Below are positions 1 to 7,712 of a stretch of 64,000 nucleotides of DNA, piece after piece. Position 1 is the stretch's first letter; every line of letters begins with the position of its first letter. The notes beneath the pieces are model-generated. The model worked only from the letters and a program-made list of their open reading frames with translations. It made no database searches and had not been told where the DNA came from. Both the position numbers and the translations under genes were made by a program. Source of the stretch: Calothrix sp. PCC 7507 (GTDB taxonomy: Bacteria; Cyanobacteriota; Cyanobacteriia; Cyanobacteriales; Nostocaceae). Where the stretch lies: contig NC_019682.1 in the NCBI RefSeq assembly GCF_000316575.1, positions 3,594,001-3,658,000 of the forward strand, given 5' to 3'.

Positions 1-2377
1 GGGTTGGCTGGTGCAGCGGTTTGCACCAGAAGCAGCTGGTAGTGGTATCCCTCAAGTCAAAGCTTCTCTTGCCAATGTGCCAGTTAACCTATCCTGGCGT
101 GTGGCATTGATCAAATTACTTAGTGCCATTATTACCCTAGGTTCTGGGCTTACCCTCGGACGGCAAGGCCCCACAGTTCATGTCGGGGCAGGTTTAGCAG
201 CAGGGTTGAGTCGCTGGGTGCCCACCTCCCCAGATCATCGACGACAAATGATTGCTGCGGGTGCAGGTGCTGGTTTGGCAGCGGCGTTTAATGCCCCAAT
301 TGCCGGTGTATTATTTATCGTTGAGGAATTACTCCACGATTTATCAGGGCTAACTCTGGGAACCGCCATCATCGCCTCATTTATTGGCGGGGTAATATCC
401 CGGTTATTGGGTGGTGGTAGTTTAGACCTGAATCTGAAATTGGTACAGTCTTCTAGTCAATTCTCAATTCCAGAAATCCCCTTTTTTCTGTTATTGGGAA
501 TCTTGGCGGGTTTGCTGGGTGCATTGTTTAATTTGGGACTAGTTTTCAGTATCAAAACTTATCGCCGATTACACGTCAGTTTACCGCTGCGGGTGGCGTT
601 AGCTGGTTTAGTTTCCGGTATGATTGTGGCTATACTCCCCGAATCTTTCCGTGATAATACAGGTTTAAGGGAGTATGTGATTACTGGTGAAGCTAACGCT
701 TCTTTAGTAGCGATCGCTTTTGTCGCTCAGTTTATTCTCACTCTTTTAGCATTTGGTTCCGGCGCACCAGGGGGACTATTTGCTCCCAGTCTCATTTTGG
801 GTTCTACTCTAGGTTGTTTGGTAGGTATTGGTGAAGGCCACATCTTGGGAGATAGTTCCCCTGCAACCTACGCTTTAGCCGGAATGGGGGGATTTTTTAG
901 TGCCGTTTCTAAAGTGCCAATTACAGCCATTGTGATTGTGTTCGAGATGACTACAGATTTCAATCTAGTATTACCTTTGATGATTGTTTCTGTGACATCT
1001 TATTTGATAGCGGAGAAGGTGGTTCCAGGTTCGCTGTATGAAAAACTTTTGCTCTTAAATGGCATCAACCTCACCCAAGAAGTATCTGTAGAGGGAATAT
1101 TAGCAAAATTAACTGCTAGAGATGTAATGCAGCAACGGGTAGAAACTCTAGATGCAGAGATGACTATAGATGAAGCAAGACTTGCATTTGCCCGTTCCCA
1201 TCATCGCGGCTTCCCAGTAGTGGAAGACAACAAACTAGTGGGGATTGTGACGCAATCAGATTTACTGAAAATGCGTGAACGCAACCTAGACAACGATACC
1301 GCCTTACGGGAAATTATGACCAGCAGTCCCGTGACGGTGACACCAATCCACAATTTGAGTAATGTACTATATTTGCTCGATCGCTATCAAATTAGTCGCT
1401 TACCAGTCGTAGAAAGGCGAAAATTAATTGGAATTATTACCCGCGCAGATATTATTCGTGCCGAAGCAGATCATCTGAATGGTGAAAATGCTACCCCAGG
1501 TCTACGTCCAGAACCTTCTTATGTAGTTTATCAAACGCGATCGCCCAATATTGGCAGAGGCAGATTATTAGTCACAGTGGCGAATCCGGAAACAGCGGCT
1601 ACCCTCTTACAAATGGCCGCAGCAATTGCTCGCGATCGCCATTATGAAATTGAATGTATACAAATAATGCTGGTATCGCGCCACATTTCCCCGTCCGAAA
1701 CCCCAGTCAGAACGGCAAAAAGCCGCCGCTTGTTACGACAAGCAGAAGTCTTGGCGAAAAAATGGAAAATTCCCATACATACACAAATTAGAGTAGCTCA
1801 TGATGTCGCCCAAGCCATTTTAGAAGCAATCAACGAACGACACATCGACCTGATTTTAATGGGTTGGAAAGGTAACACATCTACCCCGGGACGGATTTTT
1901 GGCAATGTTGTCGATACGATTATTCGCCAAGCTACCTGTGAGGTTGTATTAGTAAAGTTAGGTAGTCAACACTCGTTCCATCGTTGGTTAGTACCAATGG
2001 CTGGCGGGCCAAATGCGCGATTGGCAGTTAAATTACTCCCGGCTTTGGTGACATTGGGAAATGATCCGCAAATTCGCCTCACACGGGTGTTTAAGCCTGC
2101 TGAATTAGCGCCAGATATGACAGTTTTAGAACAAGCAATCAGCCAGCTAATCCGCCGTCGCAAATTGTCCAGTACTGTAATTGCACTGCCAGTCAAAGCC
2201 GATTCTGTTTCTCAAGGAATAATTAACCTCGTGAAAACCGAAGGTTACGACGTAGTAGTTTTAGGCGCTTCTCGTGAGGGATTATTGCAACAAGCGATTC
2301 AAGGTAATATTCCCGAAGCGATCGCCTCTGGTGTAGATAGTACAGTTATTTTGGTGAGGGGTGCGATTAGTAGTTGA
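1..2377 (+). CDS. ClC-type chloride channel with CBS and USP domains (5' truncated by window)
   Basis: The reading frame is open to the window edge, so the GTG at 11 is an internal codon and the true start lies upstream. The visible part begins in the ClC selectivity region: GSGIP (about residue 11), GRQGPTVH (about 50) and later GSGAPGGLFAP, with hydrophobic helices between them. After the membrane part come two CBS motifs (about 370-490), which usually bind adenine nucleotides and gate the channel. Two universal-stress-protein-like units follow and run to the C-terminus. It probably moves chloride, as channel or H+ antiporter, across the plasma or thylakoid membrane. The ClC-CBS-USP order is common in cyanobacteria. 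The stop codon is immediately followed by a heptamer array. Confidence 0.93.
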   Translation, partial: GWLVQRFAPEAAGSGIPQVKASLANVPVNLSWRVALIKLLSAIITLGSGLTLGRQGPTVHVGAGLAAGLSRWVPTSPDHRRQMIAAGAGAGLAAAFNAPIAGVLFIVEELLHDLSGLTLGTAIIASFIGGVISRLLGGGSLDLNLKLVQSSSQFSIPEIPFFLLLGILAGLLGALFNLGLVFSIKTYRRLHVSLPLRVALAGLVSGMIVAILPESFRDNTGLREYVITGEANASLVAIAFVAQFILTLLAFGSGAPGGLFAPSLILGSTLGCLVGIGEGHILGDSSPATYALAGMGGFFSAVSKVPITAIVIVFEMTTDFNLVLPLMIVSVTSYLIAEKVVPGSLYEKLLLLNGINLTQEVSVEGILAKLTARDVMQQRVETLDAEMTIDEARLAFARSHHRGFPVVEDNKLVGIVTQSDLLKMRERNLDNDTALREIMTSSPVTVTPIHNLSNVLYLLDRYQISRLPVVERRKLIGIITRADIIRAEADHLNGENATPGLRPEPSYVVYQTRSPNIGRGRLLVTVANPETAATLLQMAAAIARDRHYEIECIQIMLVSRHISPSETPVRTAKSRRLLRQAEVLAKKWKIPIHTQIRVAHDVAQAILEAINERHIDLILMGWKGNTSTPGRIFGNVVDTIIRQATCEVVLVKLGSQHSFHRWLVPMAGGPNARLAVKLLPALVTLGNDPQIRLTRVFKPAELAPDMTVLEQAISQLIRRRKLSSTVIALPVKADSVSQGIINLVKTEGYDVVVLGASREGLLQQAIQGNIPEAIASGVDSTVILVRGAISS

Positions 2378-2426
2378 ATCAGTTATCAGTTATCAGTTAT
2401 CAGTTATCAGTTATCAGTTATCAGTT
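2378..2426. repeat. STRR array, (ATCAGTT)7
   Basis: Seven perfect tandem copies of ATCAGTT begin on the base after the TGA stop of the ClC gene. The same heptamer makes the arrays at 20951 and 52805. Short tandemly repeated repetitive sequences of this kind are typical of heterocystous cyanobacteria. Their function is unknown. Confidence 0.95.
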
Positions 2427-2427
2427 A

Positions 2428-2589
2428 ACTGAAATGAGTAAGCAAACCGCAGTTTGAATAAGCAATATCTCTTTTTACTTGCTGAATCTACTGAAATGAG
2501 TAAGCAAACCGCAGCTTGAATAAGCAATATCTCTTTTTACTTGCTGAATCTACTGAAATGAGTAAGCAAACCGCAGTTTGAATAAGCAA
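2428..2589. repeat. 62-bp direct tandem repeat, about 2.6 copies
   Basis: Units start at 2428, 2490 and 2552, each beginning ACTGAAATGAGTAAGCAAAC; the third is cut off after about 38 bp. Copies one and two differ at one visible base (GCAGTTTG versus GCAGCTTG). The stretch from 2378 to 2741 holds only this repeat, the heptamer array and diverged AGTAAG/GAAGCA-rich sequence, with no gene. A 19-bp segment at 2648-2666 (AGCAATCTGCCATTTTGCT) recurs exactly at 61901-61919, so the tail belongs to a dispersed repeat family. Confidence 0.85.
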
Positions 2590-2741
2590 ACAGGCAAAAT
2601 GAGGAAGCATTTAGACATTTTGAGTAAGTATTTTAAAGAAATGATGAAGCAATCTGCCATTTTGCTGATTAAAATATGTTTTTTTGATGAAGAGAGCGAT
2701 CGCCTTTTTTTGTAGAAATTTGCAGGATAGGCTCTCTATAA

Positions 2742-2996
2742 TTATTCAGCCAACAAGTTTTCTAACTGCAGCGCCGAAATATTGATAAAATGACGAGTAT
2801 TGTTAGTTACTAAAATATCTCCACGAGAATGAGCTACTGCTGCGATGACTGCATCTAATACACCAGTTGGTTTACCTATTGGCTTTAACTCAGCGTGAAT
2901 CTTACCAAACTCCTCAGCCGCATTTTCGTCAAAATTTATTACTGTTAATAAACTACTAAATTGATTAATTTTAGGACTTACGCATTGACGAAACAA
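2742..2996 (-). pseudogene. VapC-like PIN toxin, C-terminal fragment (split by IS)
   Basis: This is the C-terminal part of a PIN-domain ribonuclease toxin. The segment LDAVIAAVAHSRGDILVTNNTRHF carries the later acidic positions and the TN-x-x-HF signature of the fold. The first few codons of the open frame (MFRQCVSP) are read from the insertion-sequence terminus; real toxin sequence begins at about KINQF. Joining it to the fragment at 4109-4297, after removal of the IS and one copy of the 5-bp target duplication, restores one continuous frame of about 135 residues. The toxin is therefore probably inactive here. Confidence 0.85.
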
Positions 2997-4111
2997 CTAG
3001 TTTATGTATTCAATCAGCACAAACAGCGCTCAAATTATCCAAAACATATTCACGAATAACTTTTGTGAATAGATTCCTTTGGACTTCATACCAATTGTTA
3101 ATGATATTTTCAGAGCGCATTTTTTCTAAACGAACAAATGCTTGAAGCGAGCAAAATATATGTGTTTTGATTGCGTGGCTATCTCTAACCATGAATCGAC
3201 AAATTCCACATACTTGTTTGATGGCTCTATGAAAACTTTCAATTCCCCAATGAGTATCATGAATTGTCACAAATTCACTTCTGGTTATTTGTTGGAGAGC
3301 TTCTTTATCTGGTAGATACAATATATAGTGCCTAGAGTCTTCTTTTTTGAAGTCCTTCCTAAACAACTTGATAAATCCAAATTCTCTCAGATGCGTGACT
3401 AACCCTTGCTCAGGAAGCTCTAAACTGCTTACATGGCAATACTTTCCTGGTTCATTAGATACAGTTCTGTTCTTCTCAACACCAAATAGAAAACCCAATT
3501 TCTGGTTTCTTAAAAACTTTAAGTTTTCTACTCCTGAGTACCAACTATCTCCTGTCACTAGTCTTGGTTTTACACCCCAATCAATCACTTCAATCAGCAT
3601 TTCTTGGAAATAATCGTTCTTGGTTCTCCCCTCCTTTTTGTCATATATTCTGTAATTTATTGGGACTGAATTCCCATGTATGTCGCTGTAATACAGTGTG
3701 ATTAAATTTAATCCTTTAATCGCCTTATGGTATTTCCCTGACCAAAAATATCCAATTAATTCTGCGTATTTTGGTTCGCTGTATAGCTTTTCTATTACTG
3801 TGTCATCAACGCTTAAAATACCTCCTTCTAAATTGATTATTTCTCTGACAATGTCGAATAAATCTTTTGGCTCGTATCTTTCTCTCAACAAAAATCTGTT
3901 CACACTATCATGTGAAACATCTCCCAAGATTTCTGCTAACCGACTGCACCCTCCATGCTTTGGCTCCGATAGCAAGAACAGGGTGTAATGCTCTAAATTA
4001 CATTGTGCTGTTGAGGGTTTGCTGATTTCTCTAATTGTCCGATACCTTGAAAGTAGACGACATCTTTTTTTCAATGCACTATTTTACCACCTCGTCAATG
4101 CGTAAGTCCTA
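2972..4111 (-). mobile_element. Insertion sequence, 1140 bp, inserted in vapC
   Basis: The termini are perfect 20-bp inverted repeats, TAGGACTTACGCATTGACGA at 2972-2991 and its complement at 4092-4111. Both sides are flanked by AATTT (2967-2971 and 4112-4116), consistent with a 5-bp target duplication, although AT-rich flanks leave a one-base ambiguity. It contains one transposase gene filling almost the whole element. Excising it with one AATTT copy rejoins the toxin frame exactly, which confirms the boundaries. A miniature relative with the same ends lies at 24145-24420. Confidence 0.93.
3010..4074 (-). CDS. DDE transposase of the insertion sequence
   Basis: The 354-residue protein has the layout of an IS4-superfamily DDE transposase. 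The first Asp lies in ILSVDDTVIEK (about residue 95), the second in RLVTGDSWYS (about 175), and the Glu in THWGIESFHRAIKQ (about 285), the classic Y/W-x-x-E-x-x-x-x-x-x-K spacing. The frame starts at a TTG codon; there is no ATG near the N-terminus, so TTG is taken as the start. No frameshift or internal stop is visible, so the enzyme could be active. The exact IS family (IS4- or IS701-like) was not settled; the 5-bp duplication and 1.14-kb size are the useful facts. Confidence 0.88.
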   Translation of the reverse strand: MKKRCRLLSRYRTIREISKPSTAQCNLEHYTLFLLSEPKHGGCSRLAEILGDVSHDSVNRFLLRERYEPKDLFDIVREIINLEGGILSVDDTVIEKLYSEPKYAELIGYFWSGKYHKAIKGLNLITLYYSDIHGNSVPINYRIYDKKEGRTKNDYFQEMLIEVIDWGVKPRLVTGDSWYSGVENLKFLRNQKLGFLFGVEKNRTVSNEPGKYCHVSSLELPEQGLVTHLREFGFIKLFRKDFKKEDSRHYILYLPDKEALQQITRSEFVTIHDTHWGIESFHRAIKQVCGICRFMVRDSHAIKTHIFCSLQAFVRLEKMRSENIINNWYEVQRNLFTKVIREYVLDNLSAVCAD

Positions 4112-4297
4112 AATTTTACGAATATTTTCCTGAACTTTTTGAGAACAGTATGCCCCTTTATAAAGTTCAGCTATCACTATTGTTGAGATATAACACTGGC
4201 TAAACTTCGAGTAAAACTGAGCCAGAACCTGAGGATTTTCATTGATAATGGCAATACAGATGTTGCTATCTAGGAGATACACTAGCGATCGCCTCAT
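4109..4297 (-). pseudogene. VapC-like PIN toxin, N-terminal fragment (split by IS)
   Basis: This is the start of the toxin. LLDSNICIAII holds the first conserved Asp of PIN nucleases and IAELYKGAY the conserved Glu. Its ATG follows directly on the TAG stop of the antitoxin gene (TAGATG), so the two were translationally coupled. The frame reads ...QENIRKI up to the insertion point and then stops inside the IS terminus. The continuation (NQFSSLLTVINF...) is on the far side of the IS. Confidence 0.88.
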
Positions 4298-4546
4298 CTA
4301 TGAGTATTGTCCATACAGTCTTTCCCACTCTAAATTCTCTTCTTTTAGAAACTCCTCCATCGTTTTCACAAAATCCTCTCTATCTTCTTTGTTATTTGAT
4401 AAAAAATCCTGCATTTTTTTCAGTCTTTCTTGGTGGCTAATTGACTGAATAATCTCAATATCAATTATTATCTCTGTACCATCGGGAATATTGAGTGCTT
4501 CTGATATCTCTATAGTTTTGCCACGTTTGATACCTTTAATTTTCAT
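4298..4546 (-). CDS. VapB-like antitoxin
   Basis: The 82-residue protein begins MKIKGIKRGKTIEISEALNI, resembling the AbrB/SpoVT-like or related DNA-binding N-termini of antitoxins paired with PIN toxins. It continues into a charged helical tail (KKMQDFLSNNKEDREDFVKT) suited to wrapping the toxin. A clear Shine-Dalgarno sequence, AGGAGA, precedes the ATG. It lies immediately upstream of the split vapC. It appears intact, so the locus is now an antitoxin without a functional toxin. Family assignment rests on position and on the look of the N-terminus. Confidence 0.75.
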   Translation of the reverse strand: MKIKGIKRGKTIEISEALNIPDGTEIIIDIEIIQSISHQERLKKMQDFLSNNKEDREDFVKTMEEFLKEENLEWERLYGQYS

Positions 4547-4722
4547 ATATTTTCTCCTAATCTTCAGCTTTTTACATTTTACCCTGAACTTTCATTGAGG
4601 TATCTGCAGAGTCTTGATAGTGCGATCGCCATCAGTGCCAGGTAACGAATTTATGTTTAAATGCTACACCGTACATAGGGCAGTTTTAATAAATGTTCAC
4701 AACTCTCTCAAAGCCTTAGATG

Positions 4723-5673
4723 TTAGACTTCACAAGTCTCGACACGAGAGAAGAGATTATCTCTTAATACATCCCAAAAATCATTCCCAAAACAATTCTT
4801 TAAGGGGAGATGTCCCTTGGCTGCTGAAGTATTAAAAATTACTTCTCTCGGGTAGTTAATCCACTCTTCGTTTACTCTCCATCCCACAGCCTCACCAAAC
4901 TTACGGTATATTTCATAATCAGCATCTGGAGTTCCCCCGACGCTCTCCCAGATACGCTTTTGCACACTAAAGCCGAAACGCCCGTTGCTGTGTTTTACCC
5001 AAAGTTGGTCAATGGTGCGTAAATCAGTGCAGGGAAAATTATTGATAGATTCAACATTCAGCCAACCTTCCTTTTCTCTGCCAGATGCCTTGAGCATGAC
5101 AACTAGAGTTTCCTCATCTGCTTCTTTCCACTTCCCTGCTGCTAGCAAATCGCGCAATCGCCTGTAGTCTACTCCCTTCTCAGAACTGAGGTCATCAGAT
5201 GGAATAACGGGTTGAATCGGCTGAGAGATAGGCTGTGTTTTTCGCTCTGGCTTGCGTCCAGTTATACCCCACTCTAATTGGTACAAAGCTTCAACATCAT
5301 CTATTCCATTAGCAAAACTTACCCAATGATGCTGTGTAAGAAAGAGTAAATCTTTTGGTATTTCCTTAACATCAGGTAGCAATACAGGAATTACAGTAGT
5401 GACATTCTCTGCCTGCATAAACTGACTATAAAGTGTCGGTAACTCTATAGTTTGCCATCTACCCAAACCTTGTTTTCCAATAAAAATAACAGCAGTTTTA
5501 ACCTTCTGAATTGCCTTTTGAATCTCAACTTGAAAAATTTGTCCAGGAGAAATTTGCTCTTCATCTATCCACACCTCCAGACCGCGCAGCTTCAATGCAG
5601 CTGCTACGACTCTCACTTGTGGCTTATCCAAACTATTGTGAGCTAGGAAGACATCAAATTGCGGTTGATTCAT
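4723..5673 (-). CDS. TIR domain-GUN4 domain fusion protein
   Basis: The N-terminal 135 residues form a TIR domain: FDVFLAHNSLDK (6-17), GLEVWIDEEQISPGQ (31-45), TAVIFIGKQGLGRWQTIEL (60-78). Glu77 sits where catalytic NADase TIR domains carry their glutamate. After a Pro/Gln-rich linker (about 140-165), residues 170-310 match GUN4, the porphyrin-binding Mg-chelatase activator: YRRLRDLLAAGKWKEAD, FPCTDLRTIDQLWVKHS, FGFSVQKRIWESVGG and GWRVNEEWINY. GUN4 fused to kinase, caspase or TIR domains is known in cyanobacteria and is separate from the housekeeping Gun4. The gene lies 19 bp downstream of the gene at 5693-6190, so the two are probably cotranscribed. A signalling or defence role is inference. 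Confidence 0.88.
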   Translation of the reverse strand: MNQPQFDVFLAHNSLDKPQVRVVAAALKLRGLEVWIDEEQISPGQIFQVEIQKAIQKVKTAVIFIGKQGLGRWQTIELPTLYSQFMQAENVTTVIPVLLPDVKEIPKDLLFLTQHHWVSFANGIDDVEALYQLEWGITGRKPERKTQPISQPIQPVIPSDDLSSEKGVDYRRLRDLLAAGKWKEADEETLVVMLKASGREKEGWLNVESINNFPCTDLRTIDQLWVKHSNGRFGFSVQKRIWESVGGTPDADYEIYRKFGEAVGWRVNEEWINYPREVIFNTSAAKGHLPLKNCFGNDFWDVLRDNLFSRVETCEV

Positions 5674-5692
5674 TCTTCAAATGTGCTTTTTG

Positions 5693-6190
5693 TTATTCCT
5701 TCACACCCGCAATAATCGCCAAAGCATGAGCATACTGCTCTAAATCTTGCCGCAACGCTTCCAACTCAGCGCGCAAATTAGCTTCCTCAGACCAATCACG
5801 CTCATGGTCTTTAGGGCTTACGTTAGGTTTACGCTGGGCTTCCCAAGTCTGTAATATGGGATGCCATCTAGCCAAAACAGGACGTAAACCATTATTCAAC
5901 ACAGCTATGGCAATTCCCCCCACAGAATCGTGAGATGCACCCACATCAGGGCCAGCCTGCTTGAGAATTTCTCGTGTAGTGCCAAACAAGCTGTATAAAG
6001 AATTCAGCGCCTCTCGCAATAATCCTTCGCTAGATTCCAAAGGCTGCACCGCAACTCGTGTAACAAGTTCAACATAAAGCGACCATGCAGCCCTCCGTTG
6101 TGTGGGATCAGCTTCCCATTCCGCTGAACCAATGCCAAAGGGAAGGCTCACAGATACTTTTTTCAATTTAGCACTGTCGAATTTAGGCAT
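5693..6190 (-). CDS. Conserved hypothetical protein, partner of the TIR-GUN4 gene
   Basis: The 165-residue protein begins MPKFDSAKLKKVSVSLPFGIGSAEWEADPTQ and continues into a helical domain (AAWSLYVELVTRVAVQPL, LREALNSLYSLFGTTREILK), with an invariant-looking GGIAIAVLNNGLRPVLARWHPILQTWE segment and a coiled C-terminal end. There is no signal peptide or membrane segment. I do not recognise the family. It is the first gene of a probable two-gene operon with the TIR-GUN4 gene (19-bp gap, same strand), so it may be its sensor, substrate or regulator; that is inference from position. Confidence 0.7.
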   Translation of the reverse strand: MPKFDSAKLKKVSVSLPFGIGSAEWEADPTQRRAAWSLYVELVTRVAVQPLESSEGLLREALNSLYSLFGTTREILKQAGPDVGASHDSVGGIAIAVLNNGLRPVLARWHPILQTWEAQRKPNVSPKDHERDWSEEANLRAELEALRQDLEQYAHALAIIAGVKE

Positions 6191-6414
6191 TTTTTTAATG
6201 AAGTTAAATTTCTATAATTGCTAGTATATTCACTTAATGGATATGCAGAGAAGTAAAGTAGCTGATATTTAGGATGGTGGGTTTCGACTTCGCTCAACCC
6301 ACGGGCTGAACGTCGAAGGACTGAGCTTGTCCTGAGCGTAGCCTCTTGCAGAGAAGCCCAATCCTTTGTTACATAGGCATTTTCCCAAAAAACCAAAATG
6401 CGGTAGAACAGATG

Positions 6415-6798
6415 CTACTGATGTAAACTTATATACTCAATAATTAATAACCTTAGATAGTTAAGTTTTTCTATATAAAGTTTTACATGTGGAAAGTAAC
6501 TTTCCTCTGAAAAGTACCAATCGGCAAAATAAGAAATATCAAATATATTCATTTTTGTTAATTTTTGAATTATATCTTGATAATTTTCTAAGTCATCATT
6601 AGCAATTACTTGAGACGCGTATCCCTCAACATCAGTTGTAAAAATTTCTATTTCCCCTAATATGCTGAAATCTTTTGATTCTTCCCATATACTTATCTGT
6701 CTTCTTTCTTCGCGTGTGTTCTTATAATTAATTAACAACTGCTGTAACACTTTACCAATGTAATTTTTAATTGAATACATTACTTGAAGATTAGGCAT
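6415..6798 (-). CDS. Hypothetical protein, second gene of a small overlapping pair
   Basis: This is a 127-residue acidic, AT-rich protein without recognisable family motifs. It has alternating helical segments (YIGKVLQQLLINYKNTREERR, YQDIIQKLTKMNIFDISYFADWYF). Its 5' end overlaps the 3' end of the upstream 65-residue gene by 8 bp if the ATG at 6798 is used. A second ATG six codons downstream (MYSIKN) would leave a short gap instead. The overlap implies translational coupling. Between this gene and 6190 lies a short dispersed repeat (about 6270-6345, reading TTCGACTTCGCTCAACCCA), not a gene. Confidence 0.6.
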   Translation of the reverse strand: MPNLQVMYSIKNYIGKVLQQLLINYKNTREERRQISIWEESKDFSILGEIEIFTTDVEGYASQVIANDDLENYQDIIQKLTKMNIFDISYFADWYFSEESYFPHVKLYIEKLNYLRLLIIEYISLHQ

Positions 6799-6988
6799 TG
6801 TCTTTATTTTTATCTTTATCTAATGCTTCCTGGATGACACGACGACAAAATTCTGGAGGATCATCCTTTGTGGCTAGCTCTTCCTTCATCGTTTTTGTGA
6901 TGCGTAGATTAAGACGCTCGCTTAAAGGTTCTTCCCTCTCTGATTTAAAAGGCTTTAAATTTTCTGGATGACCTTTAGGGTTAGGCAT
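6791..6988 (-). CDS. Small hypothetical protein, ribbon-helix-helix-like
   Basis: The 65-residue protein reads MPNPKGHPENLKPF, then EPLSERLNLRITKTMKEELA, then PPEFCRRVIQEALDK. A short beta-like segment (RLNLRIT) followed by two helices is the pattern of small MetJ/CopG-type DNA-binding proteins or antitoxins. I have seen similar short proteins in cyanobacteria only as hypotheticals. It is first in a two-gene overlapping arrangement with 6415-6798, which is also typical of toxin-antitoxin pairs, but neither partner carries a diagnostic toxin motif. Confidence 0.6.
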   Translation of the reverse strand: MPNPKGHPENLKPFKSEREEPLSERLNLRITKTMKEELATKDDPPEFCRRVIQEALDKDKNKDNA

Positions 6989-7117
6989 TTATGTAGAAAT
7001 ATAAATATAATTTGAATCACTGGTAGGCAGCAGATTAAATTGTTTTTTAGTGGTTGTGACAACTTGCCGGAAGTACAACCACCAATATCCACTTACAATC
7101 ATGGACATTACTATTTT

Positions 7118-7495
7118 ATGTTCACACGCGCTGAACTCGAAATTAAAGCGATCGCTCAATTACGCGATTTGTGTCGTCTCTATGGTGTCAAACCTACAGG
7201 GAATGCAGGATATAAGACCTCATACATTGTTACCTTAATGGCGTTCCCACAGATAGCAATTCAGCAACTCAGGCAAGGTAAAGGGCTAAAATACCCTAAT
7301 TTTAACCAAATCCAGGTAATTGGCTCTGCCATAGATCAGATGAGTTCGCCTACAGATGAACAAGCAGCACTCATTCGGATCACACTAGAAGGTAGGAAGA
7401 TGAATTATCCAGATCGATACGATCAAGAAAACCTACTTAACTTACACAAGGCGAAAATGTCACTGGAACAAGCGATAGGCTTTTTGAACCAGTAA
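7118..7495 (+). CDS. Conserved hypothetical protein with SAP-like helices
   Basis: The frame is open from 7040, but protein-like sequence begins at the ATG at 7118 (MFTRAELEIKAIAQLRDLCRLYGVKP); the 26 codons before it (MFFSGCDNL...) look non-coding, so 7118 is preferred. The N-terminal helix-turn-helix, with LRDLCRLYGVKPTGNAGYKTSYIV, resembles a SAP motif (LrdlckeyGlk-tGnk.eLI), a small DNA-binding fold. The remainder, about 126 residues in total, is unknown. No operon partner is present on this strand; the next gene is convergent. Confidence 0.65.
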   Translation: MFTRAELEIKAIAQLRDLCRLYGVKPTGNAGYKTSYIVTLMAFPQIAIQQLRQGKGLKYPNFNQIQVIGSAIDQMSSPTDEQAALIRITLEGRKMNYPDRYDQENLLNLHKAKMSLEQAIGFLNQ

Positions 7496-7527
7496 GCAAT
7501 CTAAAAGGTTGTGTTATGACCGAGGCT

Positions 7528-7556
7528 AACGCACCTTCACCTGTTGATGGTGCGTT
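7528..7556. repeat. Stem-loop between convergent genes
   Basis: AACGCACC (7528-7535) pairs perfectly with GGTGCGTT (7549-7556) across a 13-base loop. It lies between the stop of the SAP-like gene (7495) and that of the kinase gene (7713). There is no U-tract, so it is more likely a dispersed hairpin repeat than a classical terminator. The rest of the 7496-7712 gap is moderately GC-rich and holds no convincing gene. Confidence 0.5.
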
Positions 7557-7712
7557 GCGCTGCACGACTGTATTGCATCCGACCGAGAACCGCTATAAGA
7601 AGGCGCTGAAGCGCAACTACGAACCTTTTATATTGCAACATTTTAGCCTGGACACGCCACTACTATTTAATAATTACTAAGTAATACTTTTGAGATTTTA
7701 CCTTGATCTCGA

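Noticed and set aside
6163-6396. 77-codon minus-strand frame upstream of 5693-6190
   Set aside because: It mostly translates a dispersed repeat (TTCGACTTCGCTCAACCCA region) and overlaps the start of a better-supported gene.
7516-7680. 54-codon plus-strand frame between the SAP-like and kinase genes
   Set aside because: It runs through the AACGCACC hairpin repeat, has no ribosome-binding site and reads like translated repeat sequence.
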